NCBI GenBank assembly: GCA_013420905.1
Contig: JAAXNY010000005.1
Span: forward strand, 4,154,001-4,218,000
DNA length: 64,000 nt
Source of the DNA: Collybia mongolica
Taxonomy: Eukaryota; Basidiomycota; Agaricomycetes; Agaricales; Clitocybaceae
Reading direction: 5' to 3'
The notes under the pieces are model-generated. The model was not told where the DNA came from, ran no database searches, and saw only the letters and a list, made by a program, of their open reading frames with translations. The translations under genes were made by a program, and so were the position numbers. Shown in pieces: positions 9,095-20,559 of the stretch (positions are counted from its first letter, which is position 1; each line of letters opens with the position of its first letter).

Positions 9095-12000
9095 TTAGAG
9101 GTGATGTAGCTTCTGGTAAGATTGGAGTATCGTTTGAGCTCTTTTTAAGTGTTTTTCAGGTTCCCACGTGTTGTGTGTGGATGAGTAATCTTTCCACTTC
9201 ACAAGGTATTGGAAGCCTCGGCCTTGTTGTCGGTGATTTATAATCCCTTCTACTTTGTATTCTTCTTCTTGGTTCACAAGATCCGGTGAGGGTTCTAAGA
9301 AGTTAGGTCCGTGAGTATCGGTTTCTTTATACGGTGTGAGAAGAGATGCATGAAACACGGGGTGAATTCTCCATTGGGCTGGAAGTTTCAATTTGTATGT
9401 CACTGGTCCGAGGACTTCTTGAATTTCGAAAGGTCCTTCTCTTTTTGGTGCTAGTTTCCTTGAGGGATAAGGAATTCGAAGATTTGTTCCTTCTAACCAG
9501 ACATGTTCTCCTTGTTTGAATGGATTGAAGCCTCGTGTTGTTCTTTCCGCTACTTTTCTTCTTGCCAGATCATGTGCTGCTATTGCTTCCTCTTGTGCTC
9601 AGTTTAATTCAATCATCCGTTGTTCTACACTTGGAACGTTTGTCTTCTGGAATGCTGATGGAATTGCTTGTGGTTCGTATCCCATCATGAGGAAGAATGG
9701 GGATTTCTTTGTTGTAGAATGCGTTCTTTGATTATGCGCAAATTCTGCTATTGGATTGAGATCTTTCCATATCGCTGGGTTGTTCTGACAGAACATGCGA
9801 AAGTAGATTTCAAGTTCTTTGATTTAATCTCTCTGTTTCCCCATCTGTTTGTGGATGATACGCCGTGCTCATTACAAGCTTTATTCTGAGGAGTTTTCCT
9901 AATTCTTTGAAGACTTTGGCTGCAAATTGAGGACCTCAATCGGATAAAAAGGTGTCGGGTAATCTGAATCTTTTGTAAACGTGTTCCAGGTAAAGATTTG
10001 CCATTCCTAAAGCGTCGATTGTTTTGGTACAAGGGATAGAAATTACCCCCTTCGTAAGGCCATGGTCTACCACGACCATGAGGCTGTCTTTTCCATCGTT
10101 TTCTGGTAAATCTGTGATGAAATCTGCTGTGACAAATGAGAAAGGACGTGGTTTTCCATTTGTTGCAATTGGTATTATTCCTGGCCTTGTTGGGTGTGTG
10201 TTTACCTTCATTTGTTGACAGGTGGCGCAACCGTCAACATAATTTTTAATAAACACTCCCATACCTGGCCACCAGTATTCGCGACTGATCAATTCTTGCG
10301 TTTTATCTTGACCTGGGTGTCCTCCTGGTTTCGTGTCATGGTATCTTCGCACTATTTCTCGTCGCAGTTTTGCATCTGGTCCTACATAACATCTGTTTTT
10401 GAAGAACAGAAGTCCGTCTTCGAATTTCCAATCAAATAAATTTGATTTAATCGGTGGTGTTCCTGTTTCCTTCAATGCTTCGATTGACTTTGCAAATAAT
10501 TCGTCTTTTTCAACCAATTTCTTCAAATCTTCTTGTAAACTGATATCGATCATTTTAATGAAAATGTTGTCTGGTAACAAAATCCAATCTTCATTGTCTG
10601 TATCTTCCATGTTGACATAATCTGATCTTCTTGATAAAGCGTCAGATTGTATCATCCGTGTTCCGGGTGTGTGTACCAATTTGAGATCGAATTGTGAGAG
10701 GAATAAACTCCATCCCACTTGTCGTCAGTCTAGTTTTTGTGTCGTTCTAAAATAGGTTAAGTTTTTATGATCTGAGAGAATTACTGTTGGGAATTGAGAT
10801 CCTTCGAGATAATGTCTCCATGTCTTTAGGGCTCGAATAATGCCTAGTAATTCTCTGTCATAGATCTCGTAATTCCGTTCAGTTTCTGTGAATGAATGTG
10901 AAATATATCCACATGGGTGCCATTCTCCATTGTCATTCTGTTGTCATAATACTGCTCCTGTAGCCCATTTTGACGCATCTGATTCGATATGGAATGGTTT
11001 GTTCTTGTCTGGCATCATAAGAATGGGTGATTTCAGGAATTTCTGTTTTAATCCGTCAAATGCTTCCTGACATTCTTGAGTCCATTTCCATTCGATGTCT
11101 TTCCTTGTCAAATTTGCTAATGGTTTGCTAATTTCGGCATAATGTCCAATGAATTTTCGGTAGAAGTTTGCAAATCCAAGGAATGATCGGACTTGTTTCA
11201 CTGTTGTTGGGACTGGCCAATCTGCGATTCCTGCCAATTTGGTGGGTTCCATGCCTATCTGATTTTCTTTGATGACTAATCCCAAGTATTCGATTTCTGT
11301 GGCTTCGAATACGCATTTGTCCAAATTCAGGTATAGGTCATTCTCCTTTAATTTGTCCAAGACTTTCAAGGTTTTTCTTCGTAAATCATCAATGTTGTCG
11401 GAGTAAATGAGGATGTCGTCCATATAGATCAGGATCCATCCTTCATCAATCTCTACTGCATATATGTCGTTCATCATATTTTGAAATGTTGCTGGCGAGT
11501 TGCATAAACCGAAAAACATAACAAGTGGTTCGAATAAACCCCTGTTTGTTTTAAATGCCGCTTTCCATTCATCGCCTTCTTTGATTTGAACGTTGTTATA
11601 TCCCCATCGTAAATCCAATTTTGTGAAGTATTTTGCCCCTTTCAGTTTATCAAGAAGCTCCCCTACAAGTGGTAAAGGGTATGCATTCTTTATTGTTCCT
11701 TCGTTTAGTCTTCTGTAATCTTGTGTTGGTCAAAGTTTCGCTGAATCTTTCTTTGATACAAAGAAGGGTGATGCTTGTGGGGATTTCAATGGTCGGATAT
11801 ATCCTTTTCGCATGTTTTCATCAATGAATTCGTCGAGTTTTCCTTGTTCCGCTGGGCTAACGGGATAGATTTTACAATCTTTTGGAATGAAATCGGGTTT
11901 TAAATCTATTGCATGATCCCATGGCCATCGTATCGGCATTCTTTCCGAATCTGTTTTGTCAAATAACGACGCATATTCTTGATAGAATTTCGGTAGCGTC

Positions 12001-12776
12001 TTCTTCGGTTTCTGATCTTTGGTTTCTGCCTTGTGCTCTAATTCCTGTGATATCGATGTTTTTGCCCTTATCCAAATGGATTCTTCTTCGTTATCTTCTG
12101 GGTAAATGTATGTCCTGAGTAGATTGACTTCAGGTTCATCATCTTCTTCGTTGATTTCTAAAAGAATCGGTTGCCAATCTTCAAGGAGTTGATTCCTTGG
12201 GATTTCTTCTGGGTATTCTTCCTGTACTTCTGTTGCCGTTGCCTTGGGGTATTGCCGTGTCAATTTCATTTGTCGGATTTCCAGATTTCTTTGGATTGCT
12301 TCTGAAAGAACTCCTTTCTTGATTCCTGATCCAAAGTCGAGTGTTCCTTTTTCCCAATCGATCTTAGGATTGTGTCGTTTTAACCATGGTAATCCGAGGA
12401 TGATGTTTTCCTTTCCTAATCCGCTAACTACCAGTTGGATTCGGATTTCTTCATCTCCAATTCGAATCTTGGTCCATACGCAATCTGTAATGTTTCCTGA
12501 TTGGTTTTTTGTTCCGTCTATGTTTCTGACCGAGTATGATTTCCTCAAAGGGGTTGTTTGTATATTGTTTTCTTTGACAAATGTTTTGTCGATAAAAATT
12601 CCTCCGGCTCCGCAATCAATAAGTCCGATTGCTTGGGTTTCGACGTTTTTCCATTCTTCAATCACCGTAATTGGAATAGATAGAGATTGTCAATTCATTT
12701 CTCCTAATATTACAGGTGACAGTGTAATGGAATAGTTTTCGGCAGGTACTGACATCAATTCAGTCCGCCTCTTTAA
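9095..12776 (-). pseudogene. Gypsy Pol polyprotein with six TGA stops and one frameshift
   Basis: In order on the minus strand: aspartic protease with DCGAGG (about 12610); reverse transcriptase with [11 protein letters not shown] (about 11430); RNase H; zinc-binding integrase N-terminus with H..H and CATCQQ (about 10240); integrase core with TADFITDLPE; and a C-terminal chromodomain (YLVKWKDYSSTHNTWEPE, about 9150-9250). In-frame TGA codons lie at 12690-12692, 11730-11732, 10944-10946, 10725-10727, 9936-9938 and 9599-9601. A 1-bp A insertion near 9818 shifts the integrase frame. The chromodomain places it in the chromovirus lineage, which tends to integrate in heterochromatin. It would be read by -1 frameshifting from gag. 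Confidence 0.93.
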
Positions 12777-13948
12777 AAACCCTCGTCCTCCATATTCTTT
12801 AGAGCAACTTCTTTCTCTTCTTCATCCAACTCTGCCATAAGTGCTCGAATCTTCATGTAGGCGTCTTTGCCTTTCATTGGTGTCTTTGGTTCTTCTTTTC
12901 GTTGGGTTTGAGGGATTGATCCTCCTGCTTTATGATCTGATGCTCGATGTCCGTATTTATGACATTCGAAACACAGTCCTCGTTTCATGTGTTCATCCCT
13001 TTCTTGGATGGTTAGTCAATCAATATCCATTGCGTTTGGATCTCTGCTGTTGTTCGGGACGTATTTGGGATTGTTTCATTGGAAATTGTTCTTTTTCCCA
13101 CTGTTTCCTCCCGTAGTTTTTCCTGTATTTCCTTTAATGTGTGCTACAATCGATTTTGCACATCTGTATTGAGTATCGGATATGGATGCCTTTTCATACC
13201 AACCCTTGATGGTGGTCGGTGGGTTGTCCATTGTTAGAATCTTCTGCATCAGGGAAGGAGGTATTCCTTCCATGAAATATTCGACAAGTGCTTCACTCTC
13301 GGTGATCTTGCTTTCTGATGCGGCTGATTTAAATTCCGCGATGTAATCATCTGCTGTCATGTTTCCTGTCATGTGCAGCGTCTTCAAGGTTTGTCTAGCG
13401 TCTCCTGCCTCATCTGGGGTAGAGAACGCTTCTTCAATTGTTGTCATGAATGTTGTAAAAGTTCCTGGGTGATCACTATTTTCTCCGTACCAGGACTTCT
13501 TCCATGGTCCTGCTGTTCCTCCTTTCATGTATGAAAGTACGTAAAGGATCTTTTTCCAATCCATATCATAAATCCTATTGTTTGCCTGCAAATACATTTT
13601 GCAGTCAAGGACGAAGTCCTTTGTCGTTCTTCAGTTTCCATCAAAGATGTTCGGTGAGCTAAGTTTGATTTTGGTGGCTCTTTGTTCGTCTGCCATTTCT
13701 ACGTCAGAGTTGGGTGGTATCGGGGAGTCTGGTGATTTGAGTTTTGGTGGTTTCTCTGGTTCCTTTCCTTTGGAACTTTCCGCCTTTGGTTTCGGCGTGG
13801 TGGGCGTTTCTACTGTTTGTATGACTACTGAGAGTCTCGGTTGCTCTTCTGCGTCTTGGAAATCTTCGCTGCTAATAATGCTTTGCCTGCTGCTACTTCT
13901 GCTGCTTTCGCTGCTGCTTGCAGGTTTCAATCTGTATCGTGGTGCCAT
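12773..13948 (-). pseudogene. Gypsy Gag with three TGA stops
   Basis: Starts at the ATG of MAPRYRLKPASS, 48 bases inside the 5' LTR, and ends with TAA at 12773-12775. The N-terminus is Ser/Pro/Lys-rich, the middle is a capsid-like helical region (around YLQANNRIYDMDWKKIL and TADDYIAEFKSAA), and the C-terminus has one zinc-knuckle-like motif (CFECHKYGHRASDH, last Cys missing). In-frame TGA codons at 13631-13633, 13076-13078 and 13016-13018 interrupt an otherwise continuous frame. Confidence 0.9.
12776..12782 (-). other. Candidate -1 ribosomal frameshift site between gag and pol
   Basis: The last gag codons are GAG GGT TTT TAA. The heptamer G GGT TTT fits the X XXY YYZ slippery pattern in the gag frame, and a -1 slip enters the pol frame, which is open from here except for the TGA at 12690. 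I have not modelled a downstream RNA structure. Confidence 0.55.
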
Positions 13949-13995
13949 TGCGTCTGAACCTTAATAGGTTGACGGTTCTGATCAGCTTGACCTTT

Positions 13996-14471
13996 TGTTA
14001 CGGCTGTTTAGGCCTTATCCTCTAAGTCAATCCAATGTATTGTTTGTTCGTTCTTAGACCGTTGACTTCTGTAAGTCCAACGTCTATTGACTCCCTCAGT
14101 AGGGCTAAAGTCAAGTTATCGAGTTATCTGATCAAAGATACACTACCCCCTTTGTAAGGCGGATAGGATCGAGTTTGCATCAAGAAGATAGATGAATAAG
14201 GTTGATTCAGCTAGGTCAAGCTAAAGAGCTAGCTAAGCTAAAGTATCCCTATATATACATAATAGTCCGATAAGCGTTGTTTACGCTATTCGTTATAGAT
14301 AAAGATGAGTAAGCTATTGAAGAGGATGAGTAAGAAAGCTGAGTAAGTATGAGAAAAGAAATGCATATGGAGATGTTTGAAAGATAAGGTTGATAAGTGT
14401 CTGGTAATCAATAATAGGTAAGAGAAAGAAGAAAGAAGTGATAGGTCGAACAGATAAGGGAATTTGTAACA
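13996..14471 (-). repeat. Gypsy 5' LTR
   Basis: 476 bp, upstream LTR of the element in its own orientation; partner of 7530-8005. Followed at 14472-14476 by target duplication CCGAC, after which copia sequence resumes. Confidence 0.96.
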
Positions 14472-14541
14472 CCGACCCCAACGTTTAGAACAAGAATACC
14501 CCATTGAAAAATTTCCACTTGCCTAACAAATATCCCCTACC

Positions 14542-15964
14542 ATGTCTTCCACAAAAATCGGTGACAAATTTTTGTGCATCCCCAAACTTGATGTTGCTGG
14601 CACAAACTGGGTCATTTACAAAGACCAACTCACTTGGTCCATTGATGTGTGCGGACTTCTTCATCACATTGACAGCTCTGAGCGTGAGCCTGCCGACCCT
14701 ATTTCGGATCGAACTGTTGACCCAAATACGTGGACCCCTGCTGAGGCAGCACTGGACATCACATATAGGAGTGATATGAAGACCTGGTGACAGGGAGAAG
14801 CCATTGTTAAGCAACAAATTGCGGGCATGATTCCAGACTCACTTTTTATGAAGATTTGTGGGCAGGCAACAGCCCATCTTATCTGCCAGGCGCTCGCGGG
14901 CGACTTTGAAAAGAAATCTTGCATGGTCTCTGTTGACCTCCGACGTCGTCTCCAGGAGGAGAAATGCCTTGAGAAGGCTGACATTTGTATGCACTTCGCA
15001 AAGTTGCACATAGTGCGCGAGGATCTTGCCTCAATGGGCCACCTCCAACAATGACTTCTATGCTATTATTCTGGGATCACTCCCACTTTCCTTTGACCCC
15101 TATATCTCAGCCATAAACGCAACATCCAGTGTTCTCGGCACCTCACTGTCACCTGATAAGCTAATGTCAACTGTGACCGAAGAGTACGAGAGGCGTGTAA
15201 TGAAACAAAAGGGACAAAAAGAAGACAATGCTGCCTTTCATGCTGGAAGTTCAAGCAGCAAAAGAAGGGGCCGTGGAAGTTCAAGCAATTCGAGAGAATG
15301 CTTCAACTGTGGGAAGAAAGGGCACTATAAGGCCGACTGCTGGGCAGCCGGCAGGGGGAAGGAAGGTCAAGGCCCAAAAGGGAAGGGGAAAGGAAAGGGG
15401 AAGGGCAAGGAAACTGAGACAGCAGGCACTGTGGAATCAAAGCAAGAATCTGAGGATCAAGCTTGGTTTGCATACGCCGAGGACAATGTTTTAGGCTTCA
15501 TCAAAGAAGGCCTGACCAATGGAGTAGTTGACAAAGGTGTCGAAGGGGAAGCTAGTGGCAGCATGTCACACTCCCTCATTGGCAAGCTCAGGGAGCTCGG
15601 CCCTACAGTCCATCAACCCCCTGCTGACATTCTCACAGCCCTCAACATCCTAGACCTCTTTGCAGCCCCTGACAACACCTCCCTCAAAGATGACATTTGG
15701 CTGTCTGATGATGATGACATGCCAGCCCTGTGAGTGGTATCAGACACCAAAGACGAGAGTAATGGCGAAGAAGATTTTGATGATTTCTTCTCTGATGGGG
15801 GAGATACTGATGAATGTGAGATTATTGGGTTGGATGATGAAGCATATACACGAACCTTTCAAGCCACCGAAATCCAGAAGGGCACTGAAACAAGTCTAGG
15901 CAGCAAACTAATTGATACTGATCTGTATGATTCTGGAGCATCGCGCCACATGTCTGGATACCGG
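14542..15964 (+). pseudogene. Copia Gag and start of protease, disrupted
   Basis: Starts at ATG 14542 (MSSTKIGDKFLCIPKLD), with the Gag capsid-like region to about 15200, then a zinc knuckle CFNCGKKGHYKADC near 15300 and a Lys/Gly-rich tail. An acidic linker leads to the protease active site DSGASRHMSG near 15935. TGA codons interrupt it at 14788-14790 and 15731-15733, and a frameshift lies near 15045 between DLASMG and the frame of NNDFYAIILGSLP. The protease is cut at 15964 by the solo LTR insertion. Confidence 0.88.
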
Positions 15965-17182
15965 TGATAGGGCCCAAAATTGTTTGCACTTATAAAGTCA
16001 ACAAGTAAGGCTATTAGTATCATTTCTAATAACCAAGTAAACAGTAATAAAGGATTAGAGTCGAGCTCCAAGACGGCTAATCAGAGTGAACTAGTCTAAT
16101 GGATAATACACTATCAGTACAGAGGACTATGAGTATGGTCTATTATTAATCCTATTCACCATGCCCAGTTACAACCTCGGTATCTTAGTTCATAAGTAAC
16201 CGTTGTAGTATGATATCATTAGTCCAGGGATCATCATTAATAGGAGAAGTAATTGTAAATTCGGGACTTGCACAACCCAATCCTAGTCAGGGGCACTTGG
16301 TGTTAACTACCGGAAGAGATGGGACACCGTGAATAACAACCGGGATGATCAGGAGAAGTAAATGACAGCACTGCACTGTTTTAAATAACAAAGCGCGTGG
16401 TCGGGACTTGATAAGGGTTTAGCCAGCTCTTTCAATATTTGATAAGTAACCAGTAAATGGCATAATTGGCACGTATGGCGCGCGTGCCAAGTCATAGAGG
16501 ACGCGTCAGCATTAAATACAGATCCTTGGCGCAGGGGAGCATGGTTCTGTATAAAATTTACAATTCCATATGATATTTAGTTTGTACACTATAAATAGAC
16601 TGTAGATGAGTAGCGCAAAGGCAAGGAATCTTGCCCCCACTTTGTGCTACTATAGGGTACACAAATCACATTTGTTAAAACACTATTGCGTGCCCGAATT
16701 AAGGCTCAGATTGCTTCAAAGTTGTCTTGATTGGAATTGTTTGAAGAAGATCGCAGAATTGAAGAGTCTTAGTTCACTTGGAACTTAGTACCGCATTGTC
16801 CATTGGAATTACTAGGCACTTGGCCTTGGTGCACTTGGCACTGTTTGTTTAATAAGTCACTTGGACTTGTAGATCCGTTTGGGATCATTAATAATTGAAC
16901 GTACACTTGGTACTCAGTCTATTGGATTGAGAGATATTATAAATATACCTAACAAGTTTTAAACTTGTGTTGAAGCTTTGTCTGAATCAAACCCGTTGAG
17001 AGATCATTGGAAAGAGCTTTGGCTAGTACTATTCAGAGCTTAGTGCTTCTAAGCACTTGAACCCGAACTCAAAACAGGCGATTCCTACTGTTCATGTGTT
17101 GATTGTTAGGTTTGGTGTGTGTGTGTGTAAGAGATTACATTTCATAGCATCAGCACACTTATAGCCCAGGAGCCCCCTTTCA
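15965..17182. repeat. Solo LTR (about 1.2 kb) inserted in copia protease
   Basis: Copia protease coding stops at taccgg (15964) and resumes at ctggcactgctttgtcaac (17183 on). The inserted block begins TGATAGGGCCC and ends GCCCCCTTTCA, an imperfect inverted pair (TGATAGGG versus TGAAAGGG). The flanks CCGG (15961-15964) and CTGG (17183-17186) fit a 4-bp target duplication with one CpG to TpG change. The first 500-600 bases are related, in reverse complement, to 60645-61302, whose end at 61302 corresponds to the start here. There is no long open frame; a tataaatag motif lies near 16590. Orientation not settled. Confidence 0.75.
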
Positions 17183-20100
17183 CTGGCACTGCTTTGTCAA
17201 CTACAGGTCCATCCCTCCCAAGCCCATCATTGCTGCTGACAAACGCTCCTTCAATGCTATAGGTATGGGAGATATGTATATTACAATCCCCAATGGCAAC
17301 AAGGCCCCCATGCGTGTGCTTCTCAAAGATGTCCTGTATGCCCCATCCATGGGCGTAACCCTTGTGTCCATCAGCCGTGTCACCATTGCAGGCTCCATGT
17401 TGGTGTTCCAAAACTCAACATGTCGTATCTATGCAAAAGATAAGAGCCGCGTAGGTGTGGTTGAAATGAAGGATGGACTTTACTGCGTCTTCACCCCTCG
17501 CTCCAAAACAGCTGCATCCGCAAAGCCATCCGAAACTCCTCCGGAAGTCGTGTCAATTGACGAACTCCACTGTCGGCTTGGACACGTAGCACATGAAGCT
17601 GCATGAACTCTTGTAATGAAAGGTCTAGTGGTTGGCTTGAAGCTGGATGAAATGAGCAAAGCCACAGTATGTGAGTCCTGCGAATGGGCGAAGAATAGTC
17701 GCAAGCCCATCCAGAAGGTTTGAGAGCAGGAAAGGTCAACCAAGATTGGTGACAAAATCCACTCTGACCTCTGGGGACCAGCTCCTGTCAAAACTATAAA
17801 CAAGAAGGAGTACTACGTCAGCTTCACTGATGATCACAGCCGCCATACAACAGTTTACCTTCTTCGCGAGAAGGGCGAGACCTTTGTTGCATACAAGGCA
17901 TTTGAGGCAAAACTTCTAACACAAAAGAACGTCAGGGTCAAGAAGCTGCACACGGACAGGGGGGGCGAATACCCCAGCAAGGAGTTCACTGCCCACTTGA
18001 GCAAGAGGGGGACCACTTGGAGGTTGACAGTTCATGATACACCAGAGTACAATGGGGTCTCTGAGCGCCTGAATTGCACACTCCTCGAGAAGGTCTGGGC
18101 AATGATTCATGACAGCGCGTTACCTAAGTTCCTCTGGGGTGAGGCTGTAATGCATGCTGTATGGTTGAAAAATCGTACCTGGACCCGAGCCCTGGGGGAC
18201 ACCACCCCACATGAGCTCATGACAGGTGAGAAGCCCAACATCTGTGACATCCCTGCCTGGGGCTCTCAAGTGCGTGTTCATGACACAAGTGGCACCAAAC
18301 TGGACGGACGCTCGAAAGTCGGCCACTGGGTTGGATTCGACGAGGAGAGCTATGCACATAGGATTTACTGGGCTGAAAAGCATTCGGTCACAGTTGAGTG
18401 CAGTGTCCGATTCAATGTGGAAGAGAATAACATACCAGTTGTCCCGCTCAAGGGGGAGTGGGAAGACATAGACGTTGAGCAGTCCTCTTCTCCCTACAAG
18501 GCCACTGTCAAGGAAGTCCTGGACCCCGAAGCTCCACCTAGCCCTCGTCTCAACAACGAACCTAGTGAAGGCCGTCCAAAGCATGTTCGTATTGAGTCAG
18601 ACTACTTGCAAAGGCTACGAGTGGGAGAGGGATGGGTAAACAAGAGGCCTAGCGCTCCCATGCTTCCACCTGGGATGCAAGAGGGGAAGCAGAAGGGGAA
18701 GGAACAAGCCAGCATGGCAGATGACTGGGAGATGGTGAGCGTGGAAGACTTTGCCATGGCAGCCATCACAGGAGAAGTGGAAGGGCTGATGCCAGATTAC
18801 GCGGAGGCAAAGCGACACCCAGACTGGCCCAAATGGCAGGAGGCCATCAGAGAAGAGATGCATTTGCTTGAAGCAAACGGCACCTGGGACCTCGTCAAAC
18901 GCCCCCCTCCTGGCTCCAGCATTGTTGGCTGCAAGTGGGTTCTTTGTATCAAGAAGAATGCCGCTGGGGAAATCGAGAAATACAAGGCTCACCTTGTTGC
19001 AAAAGGCTTCACCCAGATCCACGGCGTAAACTTCACTGAGACATATGTGCCCGTCGCACGTATGTCATTGTTTTGCCTCGTACTTGCCTTAGCTGCCCAA
19101 AACAGATGGCCCATCAATGCATTCGACTTCAACAGTGCATTTCTCAACAGTGTCCTGGGAGACAACGAGGTTGTGTACCTCGAACAGCCTGCTGACCAGG
19201 CAAAAGGGGACTGGAAGGAGTACGTCTCTCAATTGCGAAAGGCATTGTATGGGTTGAAACAAGGCGCGAAGAACTGGTACGACGCACTGAGGAAAGCACT
19301 TGAGGACCTGGGCTTCCAAAGGAGTGAGGCAGACCACGGTGTATTCTTCAAGAAAGAAGCTGGCGAGTTGACCATAATTGTTATTCATGTTGATGACTGC
19401 ATCACTACAGGAACATCTGCAAAACACATAGCAGAGTTCAAGCAGAACATCAACAAAGTCTACTCAATGACTGACCTTGGACCAGTACACTGGATTCTTG
19501 GTATCAAAGTCACTCGCAACCTTGCCAACAACACCCTATCCCTTTCCCAAAATTTGTACATCAACTCTATCATCACCAGATACAACTTCAACGATTTGAA
19601 GCCAGTCTCAACACCTATGGACACCAACATTGCTCTCGGCAAGTCCCAATGCCCCACCACCCTCGCAGATATTTCGCACATGCGAAATGTGCCATATTGT
19701 GAGGCTGTCGGTTCGCTGATGTATGCTGCTATGGGTACTTGCCCCGACATCGCATTTGCCGTGTCCACTGTTGCTCAGTTTTGCAACAACCCTGGATGGG
19801 TCCACTGGGAAGCTGTAAAATGCATTTTTTGTTACCTACTGGGTTCAAAATCGCTCGAACTCACCTATGGAGGAGGGAAGGAAGGGTTGGAAGGATTCAT
19901 CGATGCAGACGGCGCCTCACAGGAGCACAGGCATGCAATCTTGGGGTATGCGTTCATTGTTGACGGAGGGGCCGTGTTGTGGTCATCAAAGAAGCAAGAG
20001 CTCGTCACTCTGTCGACGACGGAAGCCAAGTACGTAGCAGCTACCCACGCTGCCAAAGAAGCGATGTGGCTGTGCCGCCTCATCAACAAGGTTTACGGAC

Positions 20101-20363
20101 CACTCGACGGGCCACTCATGAAACCCACCACACTATACAGCGACAGCATGTCCGCTATTGCGCTCACAAAATCCAGCTTGTACCATGCTCGTATGAAACA
20201 CATTGACATTCATTACCACTACATCCGCTACATTGTTGAAGCCGGCAACATCAAACTAATCTACTGCCCCACCGATGAGATGACTGCTGACACTTTGATG
20301 AAAGCCCTTCCCAGCGCGAAGGCGAAACACTTTGCAAGCGCATTAGGGCTGTCGACGGTTTGA
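17183..20363 (+). pseudogene. Copia Pol: end of protease, integrase, reverse transcriptase, RNase H
   Basis: After the insertion the frame resumes with FVNYRSIPPKPIIAADKRSF. The GAG-pre-integrase domain follows (LHCRLGHVAHEAA, then CESCEWAKNSRKP), then the integrase core (DDHSRHTTVYL, HTDRGGEYPSKEF, EYNGVSERLN). From 17997 the frame is open to the end: reverse transcriptase with GCKWVLCIKK, AFDFNSAFLNS, LYGLKQGAKNWYD and the catalytic HVDDC, then RNase H with STTEAKYVAATHAAKEAMWL and DEMTADTLMKAL. TGA codons at 17604-17606 and 17721-17723 break the integrase. It ends directly before the polypurine tract. Confidence 0.93.
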
Positions 20364-20370
20364 GGGGGAG
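20362..20370 (+). other. Copia polypurine tract
   Basis: gagggggag lies immediately before the 3' LTR start TGTTGGAAGG and overlaps the pol stop codon. Confidence 0.8.
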
Positions 20371-20550
20371 TGTTGGAAGGAGGCGGACTGCTGCATCCTG
20401 TCGTGCCCTGCCACATCACATCACGCGCGCCTGTAAATGGACGACAATCTCTTAGCTTACCTTGGCATCTTTAGGATATATCTACATATGAAAATCGTCG
20501 TACCACCTCAGTCTATTCTACGTTGACTGAGGTGTGTACTCTACTTACAA
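20371..20550 (+). repeat. Copia 3' LTR, 3'-truncated
   Basis: Matches 7281 onward until ctctacttac. After that the 5' LTR continues for about 50 bases while this copy runs into unrelated sequence (aagtgacttgttcac). The end is therefore missing, which explains why no target duplication can be found. Confidence 0.85.
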
Positions 20551-20559
20551 GTGACTTGT

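Larger units (their letters stand above)
7530..14471 (-). mobile_element. Complete Ty3/gypsy chromovirus, minus strand
   Basis: The element is 6942 bp, flanked by a perfect 5-bp target duplication CCGAC (7525-7529 and 14472-14476). Both LTRs are 476 bp and end in TGTTAC/GTAACA inverted repeats. Reading on the minus strand it carries Gag, Pol (protease, reverse transcriptase, RNase H, integrase, chromodomain) and a third ORF. LTR identity is about 98 percent (9 differences), so insertion was recent, but nine in-frame TGA codons and one 1-bp insertion inactivate gag-pol. It is inserted in the copia element at 7281-20550. Confidence 0.96.
7281..20550 (+). mobile_element. Ty1/copia retrotransposon, interrupted by two later insertions
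   Basis: Two related LTRs begin TGTTGGAAGG at 7281 and 20371. Between them, in copia order, are Gag with zinc knuckle, a protease site (DSGASRHMSG), GAG-pre-integrase, integrase, reverse transcriptase and RNase H, all on the plus strand. A complete Ty3/gypsy element sits at 7530-14471, just past the primer-binding site, and a 1.2-kb solo LTR sits at 15965-17182 in the protease region. Without these the element would be about 5.1 kb, normal for copia. Four in-frame TGA codons and a frameshift make it non-autonomous. No target duplication is visible, because the 3' LTR is truncated. Confidence 0.93.
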
